A stretch of 64,000 bases of DNA, from the NCBI RefSeq assembly GCF_000003815.2, contig NC_049984.1, forward strand, positions 23,176,879 through 23,240,878. The letters run 5' to 3'. The position numbers and the translations under genes are program-made. A model generated the notes under the pieces. That model was given only the letters and a program-made list of their open reading frames with translations. It had not been told where the DNA came from and did no database searches. Shown here piece after piece: positions 42,701 through 53,299 of the stretch; the stretch's first letter is position 1; each line of letters opens with the position of its first letter. This stretch comes from Branchiostoma floridae. Its lineage: Eukaryota; Chordata; Leptocardii; Amphioxiformes; Branchiostomatidae.

Positions 42701-45700
42701 TCCGTTTACTTGATAACCCTATTGAAAAATACACCATTTTTAAAGAACAATGGATATAGGTTACCCACGGATAAACAAGGTGAACTAGCGTTAACACACA
42801 CACTTGTGACTTACAGTAATTTTCTTGCAGTGGATGTAGTGCCTATCATAAGTCAGTAACACGATCTCCAGTCCGTGGCTTCCGTACGTGCCCTTAAACA
42901 GCCCAGGTGCGATCAGCTGCTCAGGTAGGTGGGGAGGCATGGTCAGCCTTTTATACACATAGCAGAACCTGCGGGGCAAAAAGTGGTAAAAACATAGCTA
43001 TCAGTACATTTCATACCGTTAAAATTAGGTACAAACTGAGGATAAATAATAAAGTGTTACACTTTCCAGAGTTGGACAAGTCCACTAGGCCTATTGTCTT
43101 GGGCAAGTGAAAATGTGGAATGGGCAAATGCATGTCCACCCCACTTGCCTGATAGCGCAATTTAGATTTTTTCCACTGAGTGAGATTTCGTTATACTTGC
43201 TACTTTTCGCTTTCATGGCGTCAAGCATTGGTCAACACAGAAAAATAGAGCCAACTCCCATCGATGGAAGTGAAAATACATATTAGAAAAATGTCATTTA
43301 AATTTCAGGCAACTTGGTAAATCTTTTATGTACTTGCCCCATAGCTCAAGTGAATTTTAGAAAACTTGTCCAACTCTGACTTTCTCGTTCACAAGTAACT
43401 ACTTGCAGTGTGGCTTTGCTACAGCTCGTGTGTTCAGCCAATATTATTAGGTCACCCGTACATTTCTCGATAGATGTGTTGGGTTCTTTTATATGCAGGG
43501 GTTTCACGCTGCTGCCCTTACGTACCTTTCTGAGGAAAACTGTTTTTATAAGTGGAAAACTTGAAATACTAGCAAAATTTCCTTCCTATGAAGTTACAGT
43601 TGTAATATCATGAGCAGAAGTTACATAGCTGGTCAAGAAACAAATTATATGTCCAAATACAAGCTAAATGGTGACAGAGATGTACTACTACAACCGACTA
43701 AACTGTGATTTGTCATCACTGCCCTCAGGTTAAGCTGTGGTGTAATGGGGGCCCCCTTGCAGATTGAAAAAGAACTGCAGCAGTCTGTACTAGAAATGGG
43801 CATACTTACTGGTACTGGTTGATGATCATGAACTTCATGAAGAGCAGCTCCTGCATGTGCTGAAACATGATATCTTCTTCAGACACGCCCATCTCCTCTT
43901 GACACCATTTTAAAAACTCCTGCAATTGGGGTGACAATTGTTAACATGTAATGTTAGACCATCATGTCAATCATTGTTAGCAGTTTATCCAATGATAGCA
44001 TGGCAATTAGCTGTTTGACCAATGAAAAAGCGTCTTACAATTTCGTTTTGCATGTGGGGGTGGGCAGGACTATGGGATTGGTTTCTGCAAGAGGGGAAAA
44101 TCGCATATGTGAAAACAGTATGATTTGCTAACCTCCTAAGCAGGCCAACGAACTGGGCTTTGTTGGGGCTAATACTGTAAATGCAGAAATGTTCACGGTG
44201 GTTTTATGTTAGCAGTTTTTGTGGTGACCGCTTCACTGTGAACTTAAAACTTAAAACCACCACAAACATTTTTCCATTATAGTATGAGACTGCAGTCTAT
44301 GACACTACTGCGAAATTAATACCACTGCGAACACTCCATTTTCCCGCTACTGCGAAAGTAAATCCCTGCAAACTTAAATGCATTATATTATCATATACAC
44401 ATGTACTGCTCTTTTCTATAGCCTACCAGTCTGATGAAGATAAGGAGCATTTTCATATGGCATCAAAGGGAAAGAAACATGGAGGCAAACACAGCATGTA
44501 TTTAGTACATTTTCAGTTGCATTGTATAGCTGGTCCAGGACATTTAGAGATCTTCTGACTTTATTCGGATTGTGACAAAAACAATACATTCTGACCCTAT
44601 GAAATAACCTCTATAGTATCAAGTCTGTTTTGCTCTCAGAATAGAATACTAGAAGATTACATACAAACTTCTTTAAAAAGATACGGGAACATTTAATTTA
44701 CAGTCCATAGACTGAAATGCAAATCAAAGACATCATAGGTAGACAGTACCTGCCTACTTCACTGAAAGGAATGTGAGTGAAAACAATCTTTTTAAGGCTC
44801 ACAGCAGACTGAGAGGACCAACCTGTTCTCTTCCCTGTGGATGTCTGTGCAAGTCTGGACAGCAGCATTTGGACATGAACCGGGCTGTGCTGGCATTCTG
44901 AAAACAGACAAAAGCACACAAGTATCAACAAATGTTTGGTTAGGATCACAGTTGAACTGTGAATTGTCAAGACGAAAAAAAATGGACCCAAATTTTTGAC
45001 TGACTAACTCCAGTTGAGGAATGACCAATCTATGACTTGTGTGATATCACATTATGCAGATAGAACAGGTGATTTGCGATGAGCAGTGGATCATAAGTGG
45101 TAGGAAGTCTATGGCGCCCCCCGTCTCTGTTGAATCAACATGGCCTTATATCCACATTACCTACTGGCATTTTATGCTCCGCACCTAAGACATCTTTCTG
45201 TTCATCTATGAAGCACATTACAAAATATACAAAAGTTGACAACCCTTCAACAAGTCTTACCAATAAGGGTATCTGCCCCTTATGGGGACCCTGCGGACCC
45301 TGTAGACAGTTTATAATGGTATTTCCCTCATCATCCAGCATCACTTGGAACAGTTCCTTCACCATCATGGGCCAGTCCACGTGTGGATCGTGGGGGGCAC
45401 CGTACTGCAGTCCTAGCAATTTATTATTTTGGAACTGTAACACAGGAAAAGTTTAAAAAGCACATCAGTATTTGAAAAAAAATACAATCACAGATTGTCC
45501 AGAACCTGAGATAACAAAACCAAAAAGCCCGCTGCAGTATCAAATAAACACGCTATTAAAGCGGCCCAAAATCTAATCATTTTGAGGTTTCATGTACTCT
45601 CCAAGCAAAGGTTAGGCTTGCCTTCAGCTGTTTTTGACAACTTTTGGGCATTTCAATCGGGCTTCCTTTTCTGTACTGTTTTCTTGTTGTCTCGCGGCCA

Positions 45701-48700
45701 ATAGTTGGAGCCTGACCTCTGCTTGGAGAGTAGTTTCATAAACACATAACAGCTTTGAGCCTTTGGGCATAGTGGTTTGTGTTGCTGGGTTTGTGGTCTG
45801 GCGGCCCAAATTTTGCGTGGGTTCGAATCCCGGGAGTCAGAATATTGTTTCTTTGTGTTTCTGCTACTTTCTTACACACATACAGTATACATGACTGTAA
45901 TGCTTTTGAATGTCGAAGATGAAAAACATGGCCTTACCTTAACATGGACCAGACCTCCATACGGCTTGATTTCTATTTGCCACGTTCCAAGTAGAAATCC
46001 ATACTTGTGTAGCACTGAAAGAAACAATTATTGATATAAAAGTGCCATAATCATTCTAAGTGGTAAATGAATGGACAATCAATATTGTGACCACTGTAAG
46101 TTATTCAAAAGGTGTACATAACCAAGCACAGATTCTGTAAATGTGGAAGTCTTTTACATAATCAGACTATTTCATGGAGATACGAGGTCTCTGAACTCTT
46201 GCTGACTATTGTTTTAAGTCACACAATAGATTACACTTTATTCAGATCCATCGTACACGGACCTTGAAAATTCCAACTCTTCTCAACAACACTAGGAACT
46301 ACGGAACAAAGTTTAATGCAAGAACTGCAACCATTTCCAGTAGCAACAATTGCTGGGAACTGAACTGCTCTCTACCCCTACTGACCCTTAGCCTACATTG
46401 TAGGTACACCATCAGGGTAGTAGTTTGCTCCTATCATATGTTTTGCTTCTGCTACCCGTCTGTGGTATTGTCAGTTATGAGAGAATTAAGGAATGGGTTC
46501 TAGAGGGCTCGTTTGAAGACAACAGGCCCTCCCCCAAGCAGACGGGGGCCATTCAGGTATTGGAACGCCTGTTCAAATGAGCCCATTGAATCCATTCCTT
46601 AATTTGCTCATGTATAGGGACCAATCAGTGCCCTTGTCCCAAATTTGGATGATTCCATACGCTAATGTGGTCAAGGTTCCTAGATGGAACAGCAGAGAAG
46701 CAACTGTATATAGTGTATGATAAATGTTAGAGAAAGAAGCGACTGTATGTATATAATGTATAAAACTATAATAAATGCTGAGGAGCGAACTACTTTCCAG
46801 ATGGTACCCAGGCTAACTAGCCCTAGGATCAGACGCACAGTTGCTCACTCCTAGACCACACAGATATACTTTAGGAGATTCAGCCCCCTCTAAATCACCA
46901 GGTGACTTTTTGTACAAAGTATGAAATATCTTTCTATCTATTTGGTATTGCCTCTCTCACTTACGCTTTGTGTAGATCTCCCTTGGAGACAAACTGGAAG
47001 CAGCGCAGGAGACACCAAATTCTGAAACGTGAAGTTAAATGCAGTGGTTACGATAATCATATCATTGTATGTGTAAATCTGATCCCGGTGTGGGTGAATC
47101 AAACTGGGATCAAGACATAGACTTTTACTGTACATGTGGCGGCGGCACATTTATGTTTGCAGAAATTTAATTTTGCGGTAGCGGGAAAAGCTAAGGGACT
47201 CTTCGCCGTGGTTTTAAGTTTGCAGTAGCGCCATGAACTGTAGTCTCTTACTGTCATGGAAAAATGTTGGTGGTTTTAAGTTCGCGATGAAATGGCCACT
47301 GCAAAAAACGCAAACATTAAACCACCGTGAAAGTTTCTGCATGTACAGTAACCATAGATTCCCTTCAATCGATCCGAACTGATATGAAAAGGTATGATTA
47401 TGCATGAAAGTTTAGTGACCCGAGCAATTGTCGGATGTTTATGTCGTTTTGTCCTGAGTGGTGCAGTCAGGCCTTTCACGGCTCAAGAGGACCTCTAGCA
47501 GATAGTGACTTGCTGCATCTTGAAATATGATAAAAGTTGTTATGTCGGTTTGATTTGGGTGACAATTTTTTTTTACTTCCTAATGAACGAGCGTGCTTAC
47601 AATTAAAAGCAAAACGTTATTTTCAATTGGATTTGTGCGCATAGAAGTTGTGGGTTTTAACATTGATTTAAATGGAATGGTCTAATTGTGGTATGAGACC
47701 TTATTTGCTTAGATGGAAGTACATTTGTATGTGCCAATCCCGGTGTGGGTAAATCAAACTTAGACTCTACCAGGCTTCGTGGATCGGTGGTCTAATTGTA
47801 GAAATTGGACAAATAGAATCTATAGTATGCTAGGGGAGTTAGCCGGCCAGAAGAGTCGTTTCCTCACCACGAAGACTGTGTGGAGTCGCTATGTTCTTTG
47901 AAGTCCACTAATCGCTATCTAATAGGTGTGAAGTGGTTTATTGCTTTCCGACTCGCCCGTGACGGGTCTTGATTGCAGCGGCCGGGACTTCTCACGGGGA
48001 CCGGCAAAACAATTTGTTTTCAAGCCATCCCGTCCTGCATCAAACGTTTGTTATCGTCATAAGCCCTCGGGTCGGCCATTGCATCCCAAAATGAGTCCTT
48101 TTTGCCTCCAAACTTCACCAAAAAGGTACAGCTTGGCCACACTCAACAGGGAAAAAATGCCATCTCTTTTTGCGACCGATTGCTGCAGATTGACCGCACA
48201 GGAATTTACCTATAGCGTAAACTGTTATCATGTTACATTTCATCGCAAAATTAACCTCACGCTAGCCTACATTGTTTCAAAAGCATTTATATTCTAGCAA
48301 AAAAACGCCGTCCAAAACATCATTTTTGCCGCGTTTTGTTGTTGATCCCAGTTTGACCTTGTCCCAAACCGAGCTGTTTCCCACTGGGCGCTGGCCGATT
48401 TATGACTTAAATTATCTCCAGCGCTGAGCTACTTCCTTTGTACAAATAACGGGGGGATTAATTTTATGTTGTTTGTTCATAGCGACCCCGCACAGGCTTC
48501 GTGGTGAGGATAATGATTCTACCGATCCACCGAGCCTGGTAGAGGCTAAATCAAACTGGTATCAGGATGATTGGCCCTTTAGCTACTTACCCTGGGAAAC
48601 CATCTCAAAGAAGCTGCGCAAAGAAGAGTTACTGATCCACGCCTGCCTCACGCATGCCCGCAACTATACACCCGCCCCACTACCAACTGGCCCCACTTGT

Positions 48701-51234
48701 GCCGGCCCCCAACTATTGCTTGCTTCTCTGTGGAGGCAAGCGATAGATGAGGCCAGCTGGATCGTCGGGCGTGCAGGTGTTGGGCGTGCAGGTGTTCCAG
48801 GGCGCGTGTGGCGGGGATCTGTAAACCTTGCGCGCGGCTCTAGGAGTCTGCGTTTTCCCAAGGTATTAGTTACTAGGCCTAATGCCATACTGTTTTCAGG
48901 GTCTACACAGACCAACTCCTCTGTTCTAGGGCCAACATGCTCCCAACAAAATTCTACAACACAAAAACTGAACCTTCATTTAATGTTCTATCTGAAGGAT
49001 GTCCTCAACCACTGCTTATATTTGGGTGCTAATTTCCTAGCCTAGGTTCCATCTGATTACTACCAGGAGGGCCCGGTAGTGATTACTACTTACTTACTTA
49101 CTTACTTACTACTGGCCTGGTAGTAATCTGATGGCACCTGGGCTACTAATTTTTGCCTGAGTAAAGTGAAGAAATTTGTGTTACGTGCCTTTCCCAACAG
49201 AACAACTTCAATGGGACAACATGTCAGATAATTAGGGATGTGCACCGGTACAGTGTACCGATACAGTACCCGTACAATCAATTAGGTACAGATAAAACAA
49301 GAGTCTGAAAACTCAAACCTGCTTGAAATATTTTGTTTTGTGATGGTGCGTATGGTGTGTTGTGGGGGGTGATATGGTTTGACGTTTGGCAAAATTATTC
49401 CATCATTGTTCTTAAGTTATATATCTACCTATGGTAAACAGTCAGATCCAAAACTACACCTTTCTGGTGTCCTCACCATTTCATTTTTATTTCTTATTGT
49501 TACACCTGCACCTGGCACATACATTGTATCTCAATGTGTATATAATGGTTCACACCATACAGAGGTGACAGCGATGGTCACAGTTGCTCTTTTTTGCTCC
49601 TTGGAAGATTTTGACCAGAATGCCCAAGCAGTTCTAGAGCAAGCTGCTAGAGGGCCCAAACATACAACACTTCTTCCTTATACCACAAGCTATGTGCCAC
49701 CAAAAAATCAAGACCATAGCTTGTCCATGTCAAAAGATACAAAAATCCAAGTTCTGTTGCAGTACCAAGGTCACACACCAGGGGATCCAAAATTGACTTT
49801 GACCTTCGTCTTCCAAACACCTACCCAAATACCAAATATCATTACAATCCATCAACAGGTTCTAAAGTTATGCTGACCACAAATATGTGGAAACACAAAC
49901 AGACACACACACAGACACACCAAAAACTATACCTCCATTTTTCATGGAGGTAAATATTATCACAGTCACACGTTCTGTTCTGGAGATATAGCACTGGAAA
50001 CGACCCTTCCACACACTCCCATGCTACTGAAAACTCAAAACACATGTTACAGCTGCTAGCTGTCCCCAAGGAGGTTGAGACAGAGGGAATGAGGCCAGAT
50101 CACTCCATATCAGGAAAAGGGGTGTAAATATCTTTTTTTTTTAAACGAACCACAAAACAACAGCAAACTTCTAATCTACTTGATAGCACAATAGGTCACA
50201 CACTCTATCCCCATAGCAAAGGAAATCGCAATCCATCCAGAGGTTCTAAAGATATCGGTCCGGAATCACAAAGATCCCTACCAGAAACAGTACATGCTTT
50301 TTTCAAGCATGTAAAAATACCGAACCCTGGTGTACCGGTACTGGACCTGTATCTAATTAGTGCAAGCCAGGCATGATAACAGGTCAGGGGATGGCCACTT
50401 TGACAGATAAAATTACAGCAAAAATTATAGCAGTCTCTGAGCCCCAGTGAGGGAAAAGCAACAAGGGTCAAATTTTTGTTGCATCATGTGTCTACCATAA
50501 TAAACACCTTTTTATTGGTTCAAACATGCTTCTACCCTTTCTATACATTGTTTTGCCATTATAACATAATATAACATAATATTATGATATAATATTCAAT
50601 GCCATGCATTTAGGTCCGGACTCATTAGGTCCGGACCTGTACCTAAACCTCTGGATTCGAATCCGGACCTGTACCTAAACGTGGGTTTAGGTACGCATCC
50701 CTACAGATAATGCAAACCCAGGAACTGTCCAAATCCCCGTCATGTTTATCTAAGGTCCTCAGGAACAATTGGCTAAAAGTCTGGTTCCCAGGGTATGTAT
50801 TGTACAGGGTATCACTGTAAATAGAACTTGCAAGTTACACAATTCACAACAAGTTGCATAAGACAAAATATGCAATATACAACTTAGGTGTGCAAAAGAC
50901 TGGGGACCACAAAAGATAGCTTTTGATCTTATGCACCATCTTGTGCATCAGCTAAAAGTACGCTGCTATTACATTTTAGTCACAAACGCAGTCAAACATA
51001 AGTTAATTCACGTTACATAAAGTCCTTGCATAAATTTCAAAGAAGTACACATTTTGACGTGCAACATACACCGTGTTTCTCACCTCTATTCATACATCGT
51101 TGCCAGACAAAATCCACCTTCGACGCTTCATGGAAGGCCTTGCAGACCTTAGCAGCTGTTGCCAACTCTTTTCCGGAAAGGAAGGACAGAATATGAGCCA
51201 GTAATTCTGGAGGGAAAGCTGTCAAACTCTCCAT
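39583..51234 (-). CDS. FBXO31: F-box only protein 31 (FBXO31), whole gene
   Basis: Eleven exons were joined by GT-AG sites and phase: 51084-51234, 46965-47021, 45938-46014, 45261-45434, 44823-44897, 43810-43919, 42815-42968, 41934-42014, 41583-41631, 40425-40593, 39583-39739. Total 1254 nt, 417 aa plus stop. Residues about 4-45 are an F-box ([20 protein letters not shown]). The rest matches the FBXO31 substrate-binding beta-barrel: [96 protein letters not shown]31 joins SKP1-CUL1 as a substrate receptor; the human protein is linked to cyclin D1 turnover and to recognition of C-terminally amidated proteins. The human sequence continues about 25 residues past YSRV, but here translation stops five residues after it. 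Confidence 0.95.
40425..40593 (-). CDS. FBXO31: FBXO31 exon 10
   Basis: Acceptor tttttttcag, donor AATGAG|gttggt; a low-complexity Ser/Gln/Asn linker, then [20 protein letters not shown], matching human QPFVLPVG...YPRTCRM. Vertebrates have a longer linker here. Confidence 0.94.
40654..41215. mobile_element. 562-bp element with ~88-bp inverted repeats and 8-bp duplication
   Basis: The arms begin caccctcacactcaaggttg and, reversed, caccctcacactcagggttg, and continue for about 88 bp at roughly 90 percent identity. They are flanked by tgaaatgt (40646-40653) and tgtaatgt (41216-41223), seven of eight matching. It lies in the intron between FBXO31 exons 9 and 10. Confidence 0.88.
41354..41546. mobile_element. 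MITE, family GCTAGTTCACCTTTATCC
   Basis: Left end taacgctagttcaccttta; right end caaaggtaaactagtgt. It has the same inverted ggtaacctata/tataggttacc block. It lies in an FBXO31 intron next to exon 9. Confidence 0.85.
41583..41631 (-). CDS. FBXO31: FBXO31 exon 9 (49 nt)
   Basis: Acceptor tattgatag, donor GGAAG|gttggt; [16 protein letters not shown]. It is short and less conserved, but needed to keep phase between exons 8 and 10. Confidence 0.85.
41934..42014 (-). CDS. FBXO31: FBXO31 exon 8 (81 nt)
   Basis: Acceptor ctcttgcag, donor CAACAG|gtatgt; [20 protein letters not shown] then MLDEEQQ, matching human GDPNIPAGQQTVEID. Confidence 0.93.
42564..42793. mobile_element. MITE, family GCTAGTTCACCTTTATCC
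   Basis: Left end taacgctagttcaccttt; right end ggtgaactagcgtta, a perfect outer inverted repeat of 15 bp. It ends only about 20 bp from the 5' splice site after FBXO31 exon 7. Confidence 0.88.
42815..42968 (-). CDS. FBXO31: FBXO31 exon 7
   Basis: Acceptor gccccgcag, donor ATTACT|gtaagt; contains [20 protein letters not shown], the most conserved stretch of the family. Confidence 0.96.
43810..43919 (-). CDS. FBXO31: FBXO31 exon 6
   Basis: Acceptor aattgcag, donor TACCA|gtaagt; [19 protein letters not shown], then [11 protein letters not shown] as in the human HMQELILMKF. Confidence 0.94.
43935..44090. repeat. Dispersed repeat, third copy
   Basis: Same orientation as the 15103 copy: aatgatagcatggcaattag, gaccaatga and tatgggattggttt. 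It lies in an FBXO31 intron. Confidence 0.6.
44173..44387. mobile_element. MITE, family TACTGTAAATGCAG, FBXO31 intron
   Basis: Left end tactgtaaatgcagaaatg; body with accactgcgaac-type blocks; right end decayed after cttaaatgcatta. Confidence 0.75.
44823..44897 (-). CDS. FBXO31: FBXO31 exon 5 (75 nt)
   Basis: Acceptor ttttcag, donor GAACAG|gttggt; [20 protein letters not shown] then QGREQ. It aligns with the human FSTKC...HR..GGRQ segment, including the conserved KC and HR. Confidence 0.9.
44938..45120. mobile_element. Half copy of the foldback element
   Basis: It matches one arm of 39085-39470 (aaaaaatggaccca, gatatcacattatgcagatag, gagcagtggatcataag, agtctatggcgcccc), lying next to FBXO31 exon 5. 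Confidence 0.7.
45261..45434 (-). CDS. FBXO31: FBXO31 exon 4
   Basis: Acceptor tgttacag, donor TTATTG|gtaaga; 58 codons in phase 0 with [17 protein letters not shown] and [14 protein letters not shown], both conserved FBXO31 blocks. Confidence 0.94.
45765..45845 (+). mobile_element. tRNA-like SINE head, FBXO31 intron
   Basis: It has an A-box-like gcatagtggtttgtg and a perfect B box gggttcgaatccc about 45 bp later. The stems do not form a full tRNA, so a SINE head or tRNA pseudogene is likely. Confidence 0.5.
45938..46014 (-). CDS. FBXO31: FBXO31 exon 3 (77 nt)
   Basis: Acceptor ctttcag, donor GTTAAG|gtaagg; [20 protein letters not shown] then GLVHVK, colinear with the human LLHRY..LGLWQPDIGPYGGLL segment. 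Confidence 0.93.
46390..46815. mobile_element. Inverted-repeat element, family GGTACCATCCGG
   Basis: Left end tagcctac..taggtacaccatcagggtagtag; right end actactttccagatggtacc then caggcta. The internal block attaaggaatggg...cattccttaattt forms a second inverted pair. It shares structure and sequence with 58112-58588. Confidence 0.75.
46965..47021 (-). CDS. FBXO31: FBXO31 exon 2 (57 nt)
   Basis: Acceptor acgtttcag, donor AAAGC|gtaagt; completes R-E, then [18 protein letters not shown], matching the YGV...DVYAKLLH region of human FBXO31. It is too short for standard ORF calling. Confidence 0.9.
47126..47350. mobile_element. MITE, family TACTGTAAATGCAG (reversed), FBXO31 intron 1
   Basis: Left end tactgtacatgtggcggcgg; right end ctgcatgtacagta. 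The body has tcgcgatgaaatggcc and accaccgtgaaag blocks of the family. Confidence 0.75.
47765..48544. mobile_element. 780-bp element with outer and inner inverted repeats, FBXO31 intron 1
   Basis: The outer ends ctctaccaggcttcgtggat and, reversed, ctctaccaggctcggtggat enclose a second inverted pair: cctcaccacgaagactgtgt at about 47872 and its reversed partner at about 48477-48508. There is no coding frame I accept. The ctaccaggct block also occurs at 32075 and 32640. Confidence 0.75.
49038..49146. mobile_element. Small palindromic MITE with (ACTT)n centre
   Basis: Arms tagcctaggttccatctgat and, reversed, tagcccaggtgccatcagat continue through tactaccagg. The centre is (actt)n. It lies in FBXO31 intron 1, downstream of a 190-codon frame that I do not accept as a gene. 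Confidence 0.75.
49233..50703. mobile_element. 1.47 kb hAT-type element, FBXO31 intron 1
   Basis: A perfect 8-bp duplication cagataat (49225-49232 and 50704-50711) flanks ends tagggatgtgcacc and, reversed, tagggatgcgtacc. These features fit hAT. The interior has several ggtaccggta/gtaccgatac repeats and a 165-codon frame (49382-49876) without recognisable transposase motifs, so it is probably non-autonomous. Confidence 0.9.
50712..51083. other. FBXO31 intron 1, nothing supported
   Basis: AT-rich sequence between the hAT-type element and exon 1; no exon, repeat end or RNA seen. Confidence 0.45.
51084..51234 (-). CDS. FBXO31: FBXO31 exon 1 (F-box)
   Basis: ATG at 51234 (gaagATGg), the only ATG in frame before the F-box; donor AATAGAG|gtgaga. 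It encodes [20 protein letters not shown] and on to the [10 protein letters not shown] end of the F-box, phase 1. Confidence 0.93.
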
Positions 51235-52600
51235 CTTCAAAATACATTACTAACCCGGAAGTGGAAAAATTCAATGACTGACAACCACGGCGAACGCTCG
51301 TAAGCGCGAAAATTCAGTTTAGCTACAATTATATACCAATGATAATAGTTTGACAAACACAACTATTAAAATTGACCTTATGTAATTTTACATACTATTT
51401 TATCATTATACAATTGGTGTATTTCAATTCATGCATTTTGTCTTTTATGTTTTTGCAATAGTTATGATACGCACTACTTTACGTACTGATGCTATCGAGT
51501 ACACGCCTGACCTCTTGACCTTCCGCTGACAACAACTTTGATCACGTGTCTATAAGAAATTAAATGCCTTGCGGACGCCACGTGCAAAATATCGTACGTA
51601 ATACAAAGTCTGCTATGGCACGGGTAAGGAATTCCTTATTAATTTTCGGTAGCAAATCTGGCTTGATATCTGAGCTAGCAAAATTTTAATGCGTGCACCA
51701 AATATGTGATGATTTTTCATTTTTCAATAATATCCATTTTTCATTTTTTTGAAAGTCGATCACGAACTATAGACTACCAAGATTCGCACCAGTTACAAAC
51801 ACAAACCCGCAACTAACATTACCTGAAGTGTGCCACTTGCTAGCTGTCAGGAAAAAATATAGTGTAATCTAAATATGAAATTTGCTGATAATGGCAACTT
51901 TAATAAATTCAATGTTGTTGACATCGTCACATTGTCTATTTACTTTACCGGCAATCTTATTATATAATTCGATAAAAGTTGGTACCGTTATATCATAGCT
52001 ATACGCATACCAAGTATCATCGGGTAACGTTACAACTAGCGAGGCGAAAACTCCAGTAAAAGTAAAACAAATAGGGGAATCCCCTTTGGTCCGAGCGGAC
52101 GAGAGGGGCGTGGTCGCCACCCCGCCATAAACAACCCATGCCTAACGTACGTGGGACGCACATGTCACCCGTGGACAGCGCTTTACGTTCAAGTTTTACA
52201 CAGTCGCCTTGTTTTCATTTTCTTCGTGGGGGCTTCAGCGCGTACTGCTAAGCTCATCCGTAGCTATTTCAGACCGTTATTATCAGATAATATGTTTTAC
52301 GATCATCGCAGAGCTGGAGTTATCAAATTACTCGGAAAATCGAAAATCTTGGCAAATCTCGTCTTTGAATCATTGTCAGATCATGAAAAAAGCGTTTAAT
52401 CAAATGATACTTCATCAAGACCAATGAATATCGTGGTGATTCAGAATTGTGTCGTTGTGTGATGTTTGTTTGTGTTTGGCAAATCTTTCCCAGGTAATCT
52501 ACCGTAACGTTATCTACCGTCAGCTGTCATCTTTTACTTTTACCGGACAAAAGTACTTTCACTTTCTTCGTGCGTCTCTTAGCGCAACGCCGCAAGATAC
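51235..52600. other. Upstream region of FBXO31
   Basis: Promoter-proximal DNA with no TATA box just upstream of 51234. Several short open frames (e.g. 51869-52120) look random. No second gene is supported before the CpG-rich region at 52.6 kb. Confidence 0.4.
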
Positions 52601-52609
52601 AGAGAAAGT

Positions 52610-53290
52610 TTCTCTAGCTTCCGGCGACTCGCCCAAAATATAACGGGGGTCTGGGCGGTTGAGCTCGGGAAAGCCCGCTAGGTGGTCCGGGATGGTAGTT
52701 CGGAAACTCGCGATGGCCGTTAGAGAAACCTGGCGGCAACGACTCGCATCTCAGATGTCTTTTATACTCCGAAATGTCAAAATACTCCTCTTCGAAACTG
52801 GCGCGCCCCGTTTGGTGAACGAAGCTCGGCTTGACATCGAGAATGCGGTGACGACACACGCCGTTCGGTCACGGTTTGCCGAGGTTTCCCGACTACTAAT
52901 GAGCTGTGCTCGGGAAACGAACGAATCGCGAGTCCGTACGGCCGTCATACGATTCTGGACGTTTTCACGGTACCGTGCATCGTCTGGCGACTCGCCGCGA
53001 CTGCCACGTCGATTCCCGACCATTCTACCACCGGTACGTACCCACCAGCTTATTTCCTTCCTTCTAGAGTAATCTTGACGATTTCGGAATGTCTTGGACA
53101 AAGTTTTGGTCCGAATTTCGTGGGGGAATGAATGAAGCCTCAAGTTGTTTTCGCGTCGCAAAGATGGCGGAAAGCCGTGAAGGGGCGAGGCGGCGCCTCT
53201 ACCGTTTTGTCAGCTTTTCCCGTTCAGCTGTTTCAAGCGTCGTGAATTTGCCACACAGCTTACACAAGACTAGTGGCGTTTGGTAGTTGT
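52610..53290. promoter_or_regulatory. CpG-rich promoter-like region with minus-strand TATA box
   Basis: CG dinucleotides are dense on both strands, unlike the AT-rich surroundings. TATAAAAG on the minus strand (52759-52766) and an AAGATGGCGG (YY1-like) motif at 53162 on the plus strand suggest divergent transcription. A minus-strand transcript could be a distal FBXO31 leader (inference). Confidence 0.45.
53164..53282 (+). CDS. Candidate first exon, plus strand
   Basis: An ATG in a strong context opens MAESREGARRRLYRFVSFSR and 19 more codons, then a donor (GTTTG|gtagtt), phase 2. The only downstream piece that fits is 57182-57335 (acceptor gaaatgcag), which would give an 88-aa product. That link is one of several possible and unproven. 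Confidence 0.25.
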
Positions 53291-53299
53291 CCATCTACT

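Noticed and set aside
48473-49045. 190-codon plus-strand frame in FBXO31 intron 1
   Set aside because: It begins inside an inverted-repeat element, contains repeated [10 protein letters not shown] low-complexity, ends in a MITE, and has no recognisable domain.
49382-49876. 165-codon frame inside the hAT-type element
   Set aside because: No transposase motif and no acidic catalytic pattern; probably chance within a non-autonomous element.
52659-53161. 137-codon plus and 136-codon minus frames in the CpG-rich region
   Set aside because: Overlapping frames on both strands are expected from CG-rich, stop-poor DNA; neither has motifs or clear splice support.
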